Shown: piece by piece, positions 34,771 to 44,189 of the stretch
How positions within the stretch are numbered: position 1 is the first letter of the stretch
Layout of the letters: each line of letters opens with the position of its first letter
Assembly (NCBI RefSeq): GCF_900220965.1
Contig: NZ_OBQC01000003.1
Span: forward strand, 124,001-188,000
DNA length: 64,000 bases
Origin: Ureibacillus acetophenoni
GTDB lineage: Bacteria; Bacillota; Bacilli; Bacillales_A; Planococcaceae
Direction of reading: 5' to 3'
Made by a program: the position numbers and the translations under genes
The notes under the pieces: model-generated
What the model was told of the DNA's origin: nothing
The model's input: the letters and a program-made list of their open reading frames with translations, nothing else
Databases searched by the model: none

Positions 34771-37746
34771 ATGGTGTTTTCATTATTTCCAAAGTTTCAT
34801 AAAACAGTAGAACCAAAAAGTTATAAGGATAACTTTGATCCTAGCAACAATTTATTGAATAAAAAGATGTTTGACACAATGTTCGAAAGTAGTCCGGATG
34901 CTGTATTTACTATTAGTATAAATAGACAGATACAATTTTTTAATCGAACTCTGAGAATTTTATTTAATAGTAAAGAAGAGAAGCTAAGATTTATCTTCAA
35001 TCAGCAAATATTAAACATTGAAATTGTTAAGGTACATTTAGATCAAGCTTTAAACGGTGAAGCACAATCTTTTCAGTTTGAGTATGTTGATAGAAATAAC
35101 CAGCCAATCAACCTAGATGTTACAATTGTACCTTTATTCAATAATGATTATGAAGTGATCGCAATCTGTGGTATTGCAAAAGATATTACAAATTATGTTT
35201 TATACCACAATGAAATACTTGATGTTAAAAGTAAATTGGAATTAGCTCAAGCAACGGGAAAAATCGGCTCTTGGGACTTAAATATTTTATTAGATGAAAT
35301 CTATTGGTCTGAACAATTTTTTAAGTTAACTGGGCATGAAAAAAATGATACGTTTCGACCGACTTTAGACGAAGGTTTACATTATGTTCATCCTGAAGAT
35401 CGCGAAGATTACCGCAAGGTGTTAAAAGACGCCATTAACAAATCCAAAGGTTACGATATTGAGTATCGTCTTCTTAGAAAAGACAATTCCTTCATCTATG
35501 TTTATGAACATGTAGAAATGTTTTTTGATGAAGTTGGCAATCCAATACGATTAGTAGGAAACACTCAAGATATTACAGAACGAAAGCTCGCAGAAATGAA
35601 ATTAGTAGAATCAAATTTAACTATTGAAACAATCTATGAACATCTATCATTAGGTATAATTTCAATCGACATGGTAAATCAAAGTACGATCATGGTATCG
35701 GCAGGAATTGAAGAGGTAACAGGTTATCCAATAGAATATTTTTATACACCTCAAGGAATTCAATCCATAGTCAATCCTGAGGATCTTCATAAATATATAG
35801 ATGCAATGGCTAAACTGACTTACGGAAAAACGATAACCTTAGAATTTAGAATTGTACACAAAAAAGGTAATCAAATTTGGGTCCATGGTAAATTTTTACC
35901 GATTTTTAATGATATTGGTGCTGTTATTCGTGTTGATGGAATTTTTACGGATATAACAGAACAAAAACAACACCAAGATGAAATTCACCAATTGGCATAT
36001 TATGATAAACTAACTGGTTTAGCAAAAACGGAATTATTTAATGAAAAAATCGAATCATTAATTGAACAAAAAAACCCGTTTTCTATTTTATATTTAGAAG
36101 TTGAACGTCTAAGAACTATTAATAATACACTAGGTCATGCGATCGTAAATGATCTATTAAAAGAAATAACGACTAGAATTCAATCCAATGTGAATCAACC
36201 TTTCTATTTCGCAAGATTAGAAGGAAATGAATTCGGTATTATTCTCTCAGATTATAATCTTTCAAGTTATCCTGAATATTTCGCAGAATCGATCTTAAAA
36301 AGTCTCGAAGTCCCGTTTTTCATTGATGGATTTGAAATCTATGCAACAGCTAGCATTGGTATTAGTAATTATTCCGAAAATGGCGAAACATTAGAAGAAC
36401 TAATAAAAAACGCGGATGCTGCATTACACCGCGCAAAATCTTTAGGCAAAAACAATTATCATATTTTTTCATCCACATTGAACATTTCAACATACAAACA
36501 ATATGAGTTAGAAAGAGATTTAAGAAAAGCATTAAAAAACAATCAATTAATACTATATTTCCAATCAAGAGTAGATACTAAAACACAAAAAATTGTGAGT
36601 GCAGAGGCGCTCATTCGTTGGGAACATCCAATATGGGGGATTGTCTCTCCAGGAGAATTCCTTTCGATCGCAGAAGAAATAGGCTTAATCAATGAAATTG
36701 GTGACTGGGTTTTACAAAAAGTGTGTGATTACTTATCAAAATGGAAAAAAGAGGGTATTAAAATTGTGCCTATTTCTATTAACTTCATTGCTCAACGATT
36801 CTTACGTAGTGATTGTATTCCAATGATCGTTAATACGCTAAAAGAATACGATATAGATTCGTCGCTAATTGAATTAGAGATAACAGAGTCCTCCATTATC
36901 CATCATGAACAAGAAGTGGAACGTATTTTGTTACAGCTAAAAGAACTAGGGATTAAAGTAGCTTTAGATGATTTTGGTACAGGTTATTCCTCATTAGCAC
37001 ATATAAAAGATTTTACGATTAATACGATTAAATTAGATAAATCATTTATTCAACAAATAGCAATTAAACAAGATGTAGAAATCATCATCAAATCTTTAAT
37101 TTTTATGGCTAAAGGGTTAAATATGAATATTGTGGCAGAAGGAGTAGAAACCCTTGAACAATATGAATTTTTGAAGCAACAAGAATGTACAGAAATTCAA
37201 GGATATTTGTTTAGTAAACCAGTTCCAGAGGAGGATTTCAGAAAATTATTGAGTAAAGCAATTCTAAAACCAATTATCCACTCTAAACATTCTGAGATGA
37301 AAGAAAAAAGGAATTTTTATCGAATACAGTTAGTAATGCCATTGAAAGCAACAATGACAATTACATCATTTAAGGGGAATGTTGTTAATTTGGGGAAAAC
37401 AGAGATTACCATTGATAACATTGGTGCTGGTGGTCTAAGGTTCTATTCTACAATTCAGTTACCTGTACGCCCAGATATCGTCTACCAATTTGAAACAGTA
37501 ATAATGGGGAAAGAAGTACAAGTACAGGGTCATATTGTTTGGAAGGATGAATCTTGTGACGGTGTCTATCAATACGGAATATCCTTTAACATTATTGAAA
37601 AAGAACGACAAGATTTATTAAAAGTACTGAATAACTTAACATTAAAACTTAAAAAGAACGTTCTTGTTCATGACACAAATTTTGTACATGATGATCCGAT
37701 TCAATATATAAAAAAAACACAAGTATCAAAATTGAATCTTAAATGA
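34771..37746 (+). CDS. PAS / degenerate GGDEF / EAL / PilZ protein (c-di-GMP phosphodiesterase and receptor)
   Basis: This 991-residue cytosolic protein has three PAS domains (about 30-140, 150-275, 285-400), a degenerate GGDEF domain whose signature reads LEGNEF with no I-site (about 405-575), and a full EAL domain (about 590-835). A C-terminal PilZ-like domain follows (about 855-970; RNFYRIQL, NIGAGGLRF). EAL residues are all present: EALIRW, EITES, LDDFGTGYSS, IKLDK, AEGVET, IQGYL. It should degrade c-di-GMP, with the inactive GGDEF as a possible GTP-sensing regulator and PilZ as its own c-di-GMP sensor. It is paired with the upstream cyclase. Confidence 0.92.
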   Translation: MVFSLFPKFHKTVEPKSYKDNFDPSNNLLNKKMFDTMFESSPDAVFTISINRQIQFFNRTLRILFNSKEEKLRFIFNQQILNIEIVKVHLDQALNGEAQSFQFEYVDRNNQPINLDVTIVPLFNNDYEVIAICGIAKDITNYVLYHNEILDVKSKLELAQATGKIGSWDLNILLDEIYWSEQFFKLTGHEKNDTFRPTLDEGLHYVHPEDREDYRKVLKDAINKSKGYDIEYRLLRKDNSFIYVYEHVEMFFDEVGNPIRLVGNTQDITERKLAEMKLVESNLTIETIYEHLSLGIISIDMVNQSTIMVSAGIEEVTGYPIEYFYTPQGIQSIVNPEDLHKYIDAMAKLTYGKTITLEFRIVHKKGNQIWVHGKFLPIFNDIGAVIRVDGIFTDITEQKQHQDEIHQLAYYDKLTGLAKTELFNEKIESLIEQKNPFSILYLEVERLRTINNTLGHAIVNDLLKEITTRIQSNVNQPFYFARLEGNEFGIILSDYNLSSYPEYFAESILKSLEVPFFIDGFEIYATASIGISNYSENGETLEELIKNADAALHRAKSLGKNNYHIFSSTLNISTYKQYELERDLRKALKNNQLILYFQSRVDTKTQKIVSAEALIRWEHPIWGIVSPGEFLSIAEEIGLINEIGDWVLQKVCDYLSKWKKEGIKIVPISINFIAQRFLRSDCIPMIVNTLKEYDIDSSLIELEITESSIIHHEQEVERILLQLKELGIKVALDDFGTGYSSLAHIKDFTINTIKLDKSFIQQIAIKQDVEIIIKSLIFMAKGLNMNIVAEGVETLEQYEFLKQQECTEIQGYLFSKPVPEEDFRKLLSKAILKPIIHSKHSEMKEKRNFYRIQLVMPLKATMTITSFKGNVVNLGKTEITIDNIGAGGLRFYSTIQLPVRPDIVYQFETVIMGKEVQVQGHIVWKDESCDGVYQYGISFNIIEKERQDLLKVLNNLTLKLKKNVLVHDTNFVHDDPIQYIKKTQVSKLNLK

Positions 37747-37873
37747 AAACACTTTTAGTTGTAGTATAAAAATTACCATCAAGAAATAGTTCACTTATAC
37801 TCCTTACAAATTTGAAAGTATGATATCCTAGTAAAATAGAAGGATTATCTATTTAAGTTGGGGAGTAGTGAGG

Positions 37874-39931
37874 ATGGAAAACGAAAAAATTAATATTTTA
37901 CTAGTAGATGATCGGCCCGAAAACTTATTAACTTTAGAAGCGATACTTGATCATGATGATTATCATTTAATTAAAGTTCAATCAGGTGAGGACGCACTAA
38001 AATATTTATTAAAGCATGATGTTGCTTTAATATTATTAGATGTGCAAATGCCTGGATTGGATGGTTATAGTACAGCCAAAATTATAAAAGCACGAGAAAA
38101 AACAAAACATGTTCCGATTCTATTTATTACAGCAAATTACTTAGATTCAGAACATGTTTTTATGGGTTATACTGTTGGTGCAATAGACTATATCCTCAAG
38201 CCTTTTGACCCAATTATTTTAGCTTCTAAGGTTGAAAGATTTGTTGAATTATATAAATTGAGAAAACAACTCGAACATCAAACTAACACGTTAATTGAAA
38301 AAAATAATGTTATCCAATATTTAGCTAATCATGATAGTTTAACGGAATTACCAAACCGTAGATATTTTTATGAATTATTAATTGCACAAGTAAATGAAGC
38401 AAAATTAAAAAATGAAACTTTTAGTGTAATGATATTGGATTTAGATCGATTTAAATATGTAAATGATTCACTTGGACATGTGATTGGCGATAATTTACTA
38501 ATTGAAGTAGCAAAACGATTATATTCTTCGACGCGAGCTGAAGATTTTATAGCACGTGTTGGTGGTGATGAGTTTTACATCATTTTGCCAAACTCAGATA
38601 GAGATCAATCCATTAAACTAGCTGAGAATATTTTAGATTCATTTAAAAATCCATTTTTAATAGATAAATATGAATTTTACATCACTTCATGTATTGGATT
38701 AGCAATTTTCCCTTATGATGCCGAAGATTCAAATTCATTAATTCAAAAAGCAGATGCCGCTCTTTACAGGGCAAAAGAGCAGGGGAAAAACAAATATAAT
38801 GTTTTTCATTCCGGTATGAATATTCAATCTTACCGTTCTTTTCTTTTACAAAATGATTTGCGTAAAGCAATCGATAATAATGAATTTTTCTTAGTCTATC
38901 AGCCTAAAGTGAATATTCATTCGGGCCAAGTTAAAAGTGCTGAAGCTTTACTACGATGGAAACACCCTGTTTGGGGATTAATTCCGCCAAATGAATTTAT
39001 TCCTTTAGCTGAAGAATCAGGGCTCATTTTCGAGATTGATCAATGGGTATTTAAAAATGTTTGTAAACAAATTCAGACTTGGAATAATAATCAGGTTGAA
39101 TATATAAGAATTGCTGTAAATTTATCAGCAAAACATTTCGTTGAAAAAAACTTCATACAAAATATTATACAAGTAATTGATGAATTTCAGATTGAGACAA
39201 TGCAACTTGAGTTTGAGATTACTGAAACTGCTTTATTAGCAAATGAAGAATCTATAAAACAGACATTAAAACAAATAAAAGAATTAGGAATTCACATAAG
39301 TCTTGATGATTATGGTACAGGGTATTCATCTATTATCTATCTAAGAAACTTCCCATTGGATTCCATTAAAATCGATCAATCCTATATCAATGATTTACCA
39401 AACAACATGAATAATAGTGTAGAAATAGTAGAATCTATCATTAATTTAGCGAAAAAACTTAATATCACAGTTATCGCTGAAGGAGTAGAAACGGTCGAGC
39501 AACTTGAGATTTTAAATGAACTTCAATGTAAAGAGGTTCAGGGATATATCTATAGTCCACCTATATCTTCTGAAAACTTAGTTGAATATGTACAAAATGA
39601 TGATTCGAAAATTCTTACTAAAATAAACGATCCAAAACCACTATCAATCGAACAAAAGAATAAAATTAAACCATTTGAAAGTGGAACGAACAGTCATGTA
39701 CTTCAAAACGCTATAAGCGAACTGAAAGGTACTTACTCACTTTCTAGTCGAGAATTAGATGTTTTGACACTAATTGTTGAAGGTCTTACAAACAAAGAAA
39801 TCTCCGAACGTCTATTTATTAGTGAACATACTGTAAAAAACCATATTACAAACATACTTCATAAATTCGATGCTACAGATCGTGTACAAGTAATTTCAAG
39901 AGTGTATGAAGCATGCATTAATGTAGTATAA
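37874..39931 (+). CDS. Response regulator REC-GGDEF-EAL-LuxR HTH fusion
   Basis: This 685-residue protein carries a receiver domain (about 4-125; phospho-Asp in LILLDVQMPG, Lys in ILKPFD), GGDEF (about 145-310; RVGGDEF intact with I-site RAED) and EAL (about 320-560; EALLRW, EITET, LDDYGTGYSS, IKID, AEGVET, VQGY). A C-terminal LuxR-type helix-turn-helix completes it (about 620-685; SSRELDVLTLIVEGLTNKEI, EHTVKNHI). Both catalytic domains look competent. Ending a REC-GGDEF-EAL protein in a DNA-binding domain is unusual and suggests direct coupling of phosphorylation, c-di-GMP and transcription. Start ATG 37874 is 8 bases after GGGGAG. The histidine kinase gene follows by 36 bases. Confidence 0.92.
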   Translation: MENEKINILLVDDRPENLLTLEAILDHDDYHLIKVQSGEDALKYLLKHDVALILLDVQMPGLDGYSTAKIIKAREKTKHVPILFITANYLDSEHVFMGYTVGAIDYILKPFDPIILASKVERFVELYKLRKQLEHQTNTLIEKNNVIQYLANHDSLTELPNRRYFYELLIAQVNEAKLKNETFSVMILDLDRFKYVNDSLGHVIGDNLLIEVAKRLYSSTRAEDFIARVGGDEFYIILPNSDRDQSIKLAENILDSFKNPFLIDKYEFYITSCIGLAIFPYDAEDSNSLIQKADAALYRAKEQGKNKYNVFHSGMNIQSYRSFLLQNDLRKAIDNNEFFLVYQPKVNIHSGQVKSAEALLRWKHPVWGLIPPNEFIPLAEESGLIFEIDQWVFKNVCKQIQTWNNNQVEYIRIAVNLSAKHFVEKNFIQNIIQVIDEFQIETMQLEFEITETALLANEESIKQTLKQIKELGIHISLDDYGTGYSSIIYLRNFPLDSIKIDQSYINDLPNNMNNSVEIVESIINLAKKLNITVIAEGVETVEQLEILNELQCKEVQGYIYSPPISSENLVEYVQNDDSKILTKINDPKPLSIEQKNKIKPFESGTNSHVLQNAISELKGTYSLSSRELDVLTLIVEGLTNKEISERLFISEHTVKNHITNILHKFDATDRVQVISRVYEACINVV

Positions 39932-39967
39932 ACTAAGATAAATTGTAGACTTCATTGGAGTGAAAAT

Positions 39968-42900
39968 ATGAAACTTAAAACTAAATTCTTAATATCATTG
40001 AGTGTTTTACCTTTATTATTGATTGCAATCATTATATTAGGATTTATCCAACATAATCAGCTTAATCGAATAAGTAATACAGTGAATCATAATGCTGATT
40101 TAACTTTAACAGCGCAGCAAATTAGAGCAGATCTAAAAGATGCGAGCATACTTCTTCGAGATTTAGTCATTACAGAAGATCAAGAAAATATTAAACTGTT
40201 AACTGAACAATCAAAAGCAGAATTAGCAAATATCTCACAAGGGATTAAAGATTTAGAAACAAAAACATCTAATCTTCAAGAGAACAATTTAATTGAGAGG
40301 TTATATTCTATTAATTCCGAATTTGTTCTTTATGCAAACGAGGTATTATCTTACGTTGAGGAAGGTAACAACGAAACTGCAGCTAGAATTATTGAGGAAA
40401 ACGCAGGAAATACTAGAGCACTTTTTACACAGGCCGTTCGTGAAATAACAAATGAATATGATACACACTTACAAAATACTCTGGTAACGTCTATTGACAG
40501 TTTTGAAAAGGGCACTGTTATTTCATTAATAATTTTAGGAACTGGAATTATCCTTATCATTGTTACGACAGGGAGCACGATCATACATGCCGTACAAAGA
40601 CTAGGTAAGATGTCATCTTTAATGACAAGCATCACTAATGGTGAACAAGACTTAAACACGAAAGTTCCAGTATTAAATAATGACGAAATTGATACTGTTG
40701 CCATTTCCTTTAATAAATTATCTGATTCTCTGTCAGAACAAATGGTTAAAGAACAACAGCTTACATGGATGAAAACAAATATAGCTGACATTACAACAAG
40801 CTTAAGTGGATCGGGCGAATTAGAATCTTTAGGAAGTACGTTATTATCAAGAGTAGTGCCATTAGTTGAATCGAGCCACGCAGTATTATATGTTCAAGAT
40901 TTAAATAATAACGGACAAAGCTATAAGTTAATTTCTACATATGGTACTCAAAAAGATAGCAAACAGCTATTTTCAATAATCCATCCCGGTGAAGGGTTAA
41001 TTGGACAATCAATTGTTGAAAAAAGTCCGATTATCTTAACAGATATACCAAAAGACTATATTAAAATTTCATCTGGTATAGGTGAAACTTCACCAACAAA
41101 CGTTTATATTTTTCCGATAATTTTCGAAAATGAAGTAAAGGCTGTTTTAGAGCTTGCTTCACTTAAACCATTTACTGAAATTCAAACGAACTTTTTACAA
41201 GAGTTGATTCAAAATATCGGAATTGTAATCGAAAGTGTTATGAGCCGAATTCAATTAGCTCAATTACTAGAAGAGTCTCAAACATTAATGGAAGAAATTC
41301 AAGCACAATCTGAAGAATTACAAAACCAACAAGAAGAGTTAAAAGCAACAAATGAAGAGTTGGAAGCTCAAACATTAATTCTCCGACAGTCTGAAGAAAA
41401 ACTTCAAAGACAACAAGAAGAATTAGAAGAAACAAATACAGAATTAGAAGAAAAAGCGAAACGTTTAGAAGAACAAAATATTAAATTCGAAGAGACAAAT
41501 AGACAAGTAGAAAATGCAAAGGCTGAACTTGAGATAAAAGCAGAACAATTAGCCCTAAGCTCTAAATATAAATCTGAATTCTTAGCGAATATGTCTCATG
41601 AATTACGTACTCCTTTAAATAGTCTAATTATTTTATCGAAATTATTAGCTGATAATCCAAATCAAAACCTTACAACGAAACAGATTGAATTCGCTAAGAC
41701 AATACATTCTTCAGGAAATGATCTATTAAAACTGATTAATAATATTTTAGATTTAGCTAAAATTGAGTCTGGTAAAACTGAAGTGATTCCAACAAACTTG
41801 AACATTTCATCCATTGTCGAATCACTTCAATATAGCTTTAGACCATTAGCTGAAAGTAAAAACTTATCATTTGACGTAGTCGTTCAAGCAGGAACACCAA
41901 AAACTCTTTTTAGTGATATTGACCGAATTCAACAAATACTTAATAATTTACTATCGAATGCTTACAAGTTCACTAAAAAAGGTGGAGTAAAGCTTGAGAT
42001 ATCATATGATAATGTTCAAAAACAATTTGCTTTCTCAGTAGTTGACACAGGTATTGGAATACCTCTAGAAAAACAACAATTAATCTTTGAGGCATTCCAA
42101 CAAGCTGACGGTACAACAAGTCGAAAGTTTGGCGGAACAGGATTAGGGTTATCTATTTCAAAAGAACTAGCTACTATCTTAGGTGGAGAAATAGTTGTTG
42201 AAAGTGAAGAAGGGAAGGGAAGTCGATTTACTTTCTTCGTAAGTAACTATAACAATGTTCAACAAACTATTAATTCAATACATGAAGTAGCAGCCACAGC
42301 GGAAATAAACACAACACCTATAGAAATCGATCAAAAACCAGTCCTTAACACTGTCAAGGACAATAAAGTATCAGTCAATAATCAAATTAAACGGCTATTA
42401 ATTATTGATGATGATTTAAATCAAAGAAATAGTTTAATGGAATTAATCGGGAATATGGATTTTATCATAAGTGCAGTTCCTTCTGGTCATCAGGCAATTG
42501 AATTGTTAAAAGTAAATCATTTTGATTGCATTATTTTAGATTTAGGATTGGGAGATACTAACGGATTCGAATTATTGAAAAGAATCAAGGATATCGATAT
42601 TCAAAGTGAGTTAAAAGTTATTGTCTACACAGGACGACATTTAATAAGTAAAGAAGAACTTTATATAGGGAAATTTACACATACAATCATTATCAAAAAC
42701 GAATATTCTCCAGAACGATTAAAAAGTGAACTTGAACTATTTTTAATTGAAAGTAAAAATAAACATAATTCAATCTCACAAAACGACAACTATTCTAGTG
42801 ACAATTCAAATCTTTCTGGTAAAAAAATCTTATTAGTAGATGATGATGTACGAAATGTATTCTCACTCACTAGCGTATTAGAAATGACTGGATGTGAAGT

Positions 42901-43183
42901 TCTATTTGCAGAAAATGGTTTAGAGAGCTTAAAAATGTTAGATGAAAACGATGATATCGACCTTGTATTAATGGACATTATGATGCCGGAAATGGATGGT
43001 TATGAAGCAATCCAACATATAAGAGAGAAATCACAGTTTAAAGATTTACCAATCATAGCTTTAACAGCAAAAGCCATGAAAGAAGACCGCGAAAAATGTT
43101 TAATGATCGGTGCTTCTGATTATATTGCAAAACCAGTAGAGCCAGATCAACTAATTTCTTTAATTAAAGTTTGGGTATATTAG
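39968..43183 (+). CDS. Membrane hybrid sensor histidine kinase (HAMP-GAF-HisKA-HATPase-REC-REC)
   Basis: This 1071-residue kinase has TM1 (about 8-28), an extracellular helical sensor (about 29-185), TM2 (about 187-210), HAMP, GAF (about 275-430), and a long Glu/Gln-rich coiled coil (about 430-540). Then come HisKA (phospho-His in NMSHELRTPLNSL), HATPase (NNLLSNAYKF, DTGIGI, GGTGLGLSI) and two receivers: REC1 about 810-925 (ILDLGLG) and REC2 about 945-1070 (LVLMDIMMPEMDG). It probably phosphorylates the adjacent REC-GGDEF-EAL-LuxR regulator, directly or through its own receivers. The CheR gene follows by 19 bases. The layout recalls kinases linked to CheB/CheR-type stress modules. Confidence 0.93.
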   Translation: MKLKTKFLISLSVLPLLLIAIIILGFIQHNQLNRISNTVNHNADLTLTAQQIRADLKDASILLRDLVITEDQENIKLLTEQSKAELANISQGIKDLETKTSNLQENNLIERLYSINSEFVLYANEVLSYVEEGNNETAARIIEENAGNTRALFTQAVREITNEYDTHLQNTLVTSIDSFEKGTVISLIILGTGIILIIVTTGSTIIHAVQRLGKMSSLMTSITNGEQDLNTKVPVLNNDEIDTVAISFNKLSDSLSEQMVKEQQLTWMKTNIADITTSLSGSGELESLGSTLLSRVVPLVESSHAVLYVQDLNNNGQSYKLISTYGTQKDSKQLFSIIHPGEGLIGQSIVEKSPIILTDIPKDYIKISSGIGETSPTNVYIFPIIFENEVKAVLELASLKPFTEIQTNFLQELIQNIGIVIESVMSRIQLAQLLEESQTLMEEIQAQSEELQNQQEELKATNEELEAQTLILRQSEEKLQRQQEELEETNTELEEKAKRLEEQNIKFEETNRQVENAKAELEIKAEQLALSSKYKSEFLANMSHELRTPLNSLIILSKLLADNPNQNLTTKQIEFAKTIHSSGNDLLKLINNILDLAKIESGKTEVIPTNLNISSIVESLQYSFRPLAESKNLSFDVVVQAGTPKTLFSDIDRIQQILNNLLSNAYKFTKKGGVKLEISYDNVQKQFAFSVVDTGIGIPLEKQQLIFEAFQQADGTTSRKFGGTGLGLSISKELATILGGEIVVESEEGKGSRFTFFVSNYNNVQQTINSIHEVAATAEINTTPIEIDQKPVLNTVKDNKVSVNNQIKRLLIIDDDLNQRNSLMELIGNMDFIISAVPSGHQAIELLKVNHFDCIILDLGLGDTNGFELLKRIKDIDIQSELKVIVYTGRHLISKEELYIGKFTHTIIIKNEYSPERLKSELELFLIESKNKHNSISQNDNYSSDNSNLSGKKILLVDDDVRNVFSLTSVLEMTGCEVLFAENGLESLKMLDENDDIDLVLMDIMMPEMDGYEAIQHIREKSQFKDLPIIALTAKAMKEDREKCLMIGASDYIAKPVEPDQLISLIKVWVY

Positions 43184-43202
43184 TATTTAAGGAATGAAAT
43201 AT

Positions 43203-44054
43203 ATGGAATTAAACACTATTGATAAGCATGAATCCTTTGATGAATTAGAAAAACTGGAAATAAAATTGTTAGTGAACGGTCTTTATGAATGGTGTGGCTA
43301 TGATTTTCGTGATTATGCATTTCCATCGCTTCGAAGACGTATTTTGCACCGTCTACAAGCAGAAAAACTTTCAACAATTACCCAATTATTGAACAAGGCA
43401 CTGCATGAAGCTGACTGTTTAAACCGGTTACTTGATGATCTATCAATTAATGTGACAGAGATGTTTCGAGATCCGTTGTTTTGGAAAGAATTCCGAGAGA
43501 AAATCGTACCATACTTACGTACTTACCCTTCTATACGTATTTGGCTTGCAGGGTGTGCTTCTGGTGAGGAAGTCTATTCAATGGCCATACTTTTAGAAGA
43601 AGAAGGACTTTATGAGAAAACAAAAATTTACGCTACAGATTTTAATCAAGAAGTATTAAAAGTAGCTAAGAACGGTTATTACCCTTTAGAAAAAATGAAA
43701 AAGTATACACAAAACTACTTACAATCTGGTGGGGAAAATGAGTTCTCCCATTATTACAAAGTTACTAATTCTGGGGTTAAATTTGATTCTACATTAATGA
43801 GAAATGTCATTTTTGCTCAACATAATTTAGCAACAGACCGATCATTTAATGAGTTTCAAGTGATTTTATGTCGTAATGTGATGATTTACTTTAACAAGAC
43901 ACTACAACAAAAAGTTCATGGATTGTTTTTTGAAAGCTTAAATTCGTTCGGTTTTCTTGGACTAGGAGATAAAGAAACTATTAGTTTTACAGAGTATGAA
44001 GATCACTACGATATAATTAGTGCAAAACAAAAAATATACCAAAAAAATAAATAG
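43203..44054 (+). CDS. CheR-type protein-glutamate methyltransferase
   Basis: This 283-residue CheR-family enzyme has the SAM-binding motif IWLAGCASGEEVYSMA and ILCRNVMIYFN. It could methylate the chemoreceptor at 49981 or, more likely from its position, a signalling component of this cluster such as the kinase sensor region. Neither is shown. Start ATG 43203 is 9 bases after AAGGA; the ATG at 43194 abuts that box. No CheB partner is adjacent. It closes the REC-DGC/kinase operon, with a terminator following. Confidence 0.9.
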   Translation: MELNTIDKHESFDELEKLEIKLLVNGLYEWCGYDFRDYAFPSLRRRILHRLQAEKLSTITQLLNKALHEADCLNRLLDDLSINVTEMFRDPLFWKEFREKIVPYLRTYPSIRIWLAGCASGEEVYSMAILLEEEGLYEKTKIYATDFNQEVLKVAKNGYYPLEKMKKYTQNYLQSGGENEFSHYYKVTNSGVKFDSTLMRNVIFAQHNLATDRSFNEFQVILCRNVMIYFNKTLQQKVHGLFFESLNSFGFLGLGDKETISFTEYEDHYDIISAKQKIYQKNK

Positions 44055-44064
44055 ATATAATTTT

Positions 44065-44097
44065 TAAACACCACCTAATTTTAGGTGGTGTTTTTTA
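44065..44097 (+). terminator. Intrinsic terminator of the signalling operon
   Basis: AACACCACCTAA (44067-44078) pairs with TTAGGTGGTGTT (44081-44092), followed by Ts. Confidence 0.9.
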
Positions 44098-44130
44098 CGT
44101 GATTTTTGTTAGTAGTACCTATTGTTTACT

Positions 44131-44160
44131 TGAATAGATAACATTTCAAATGTCAATTAT
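44131..44160 (+). promoter_or_regulatory. Sigma-G-like forespore promoter of the ger operon
   Basis: TGAATA (44131-44136) and CAATTAT (44154-44160) are 17 bases apart, resembling sigma-G sites (TGAATA / CATACTA). Forespore expression is known for gerA operons. Confidence 0.5.
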
Positions 44161-44189
44161 ATAGTTAACAGTGGAAACGGGGAGTTGTC

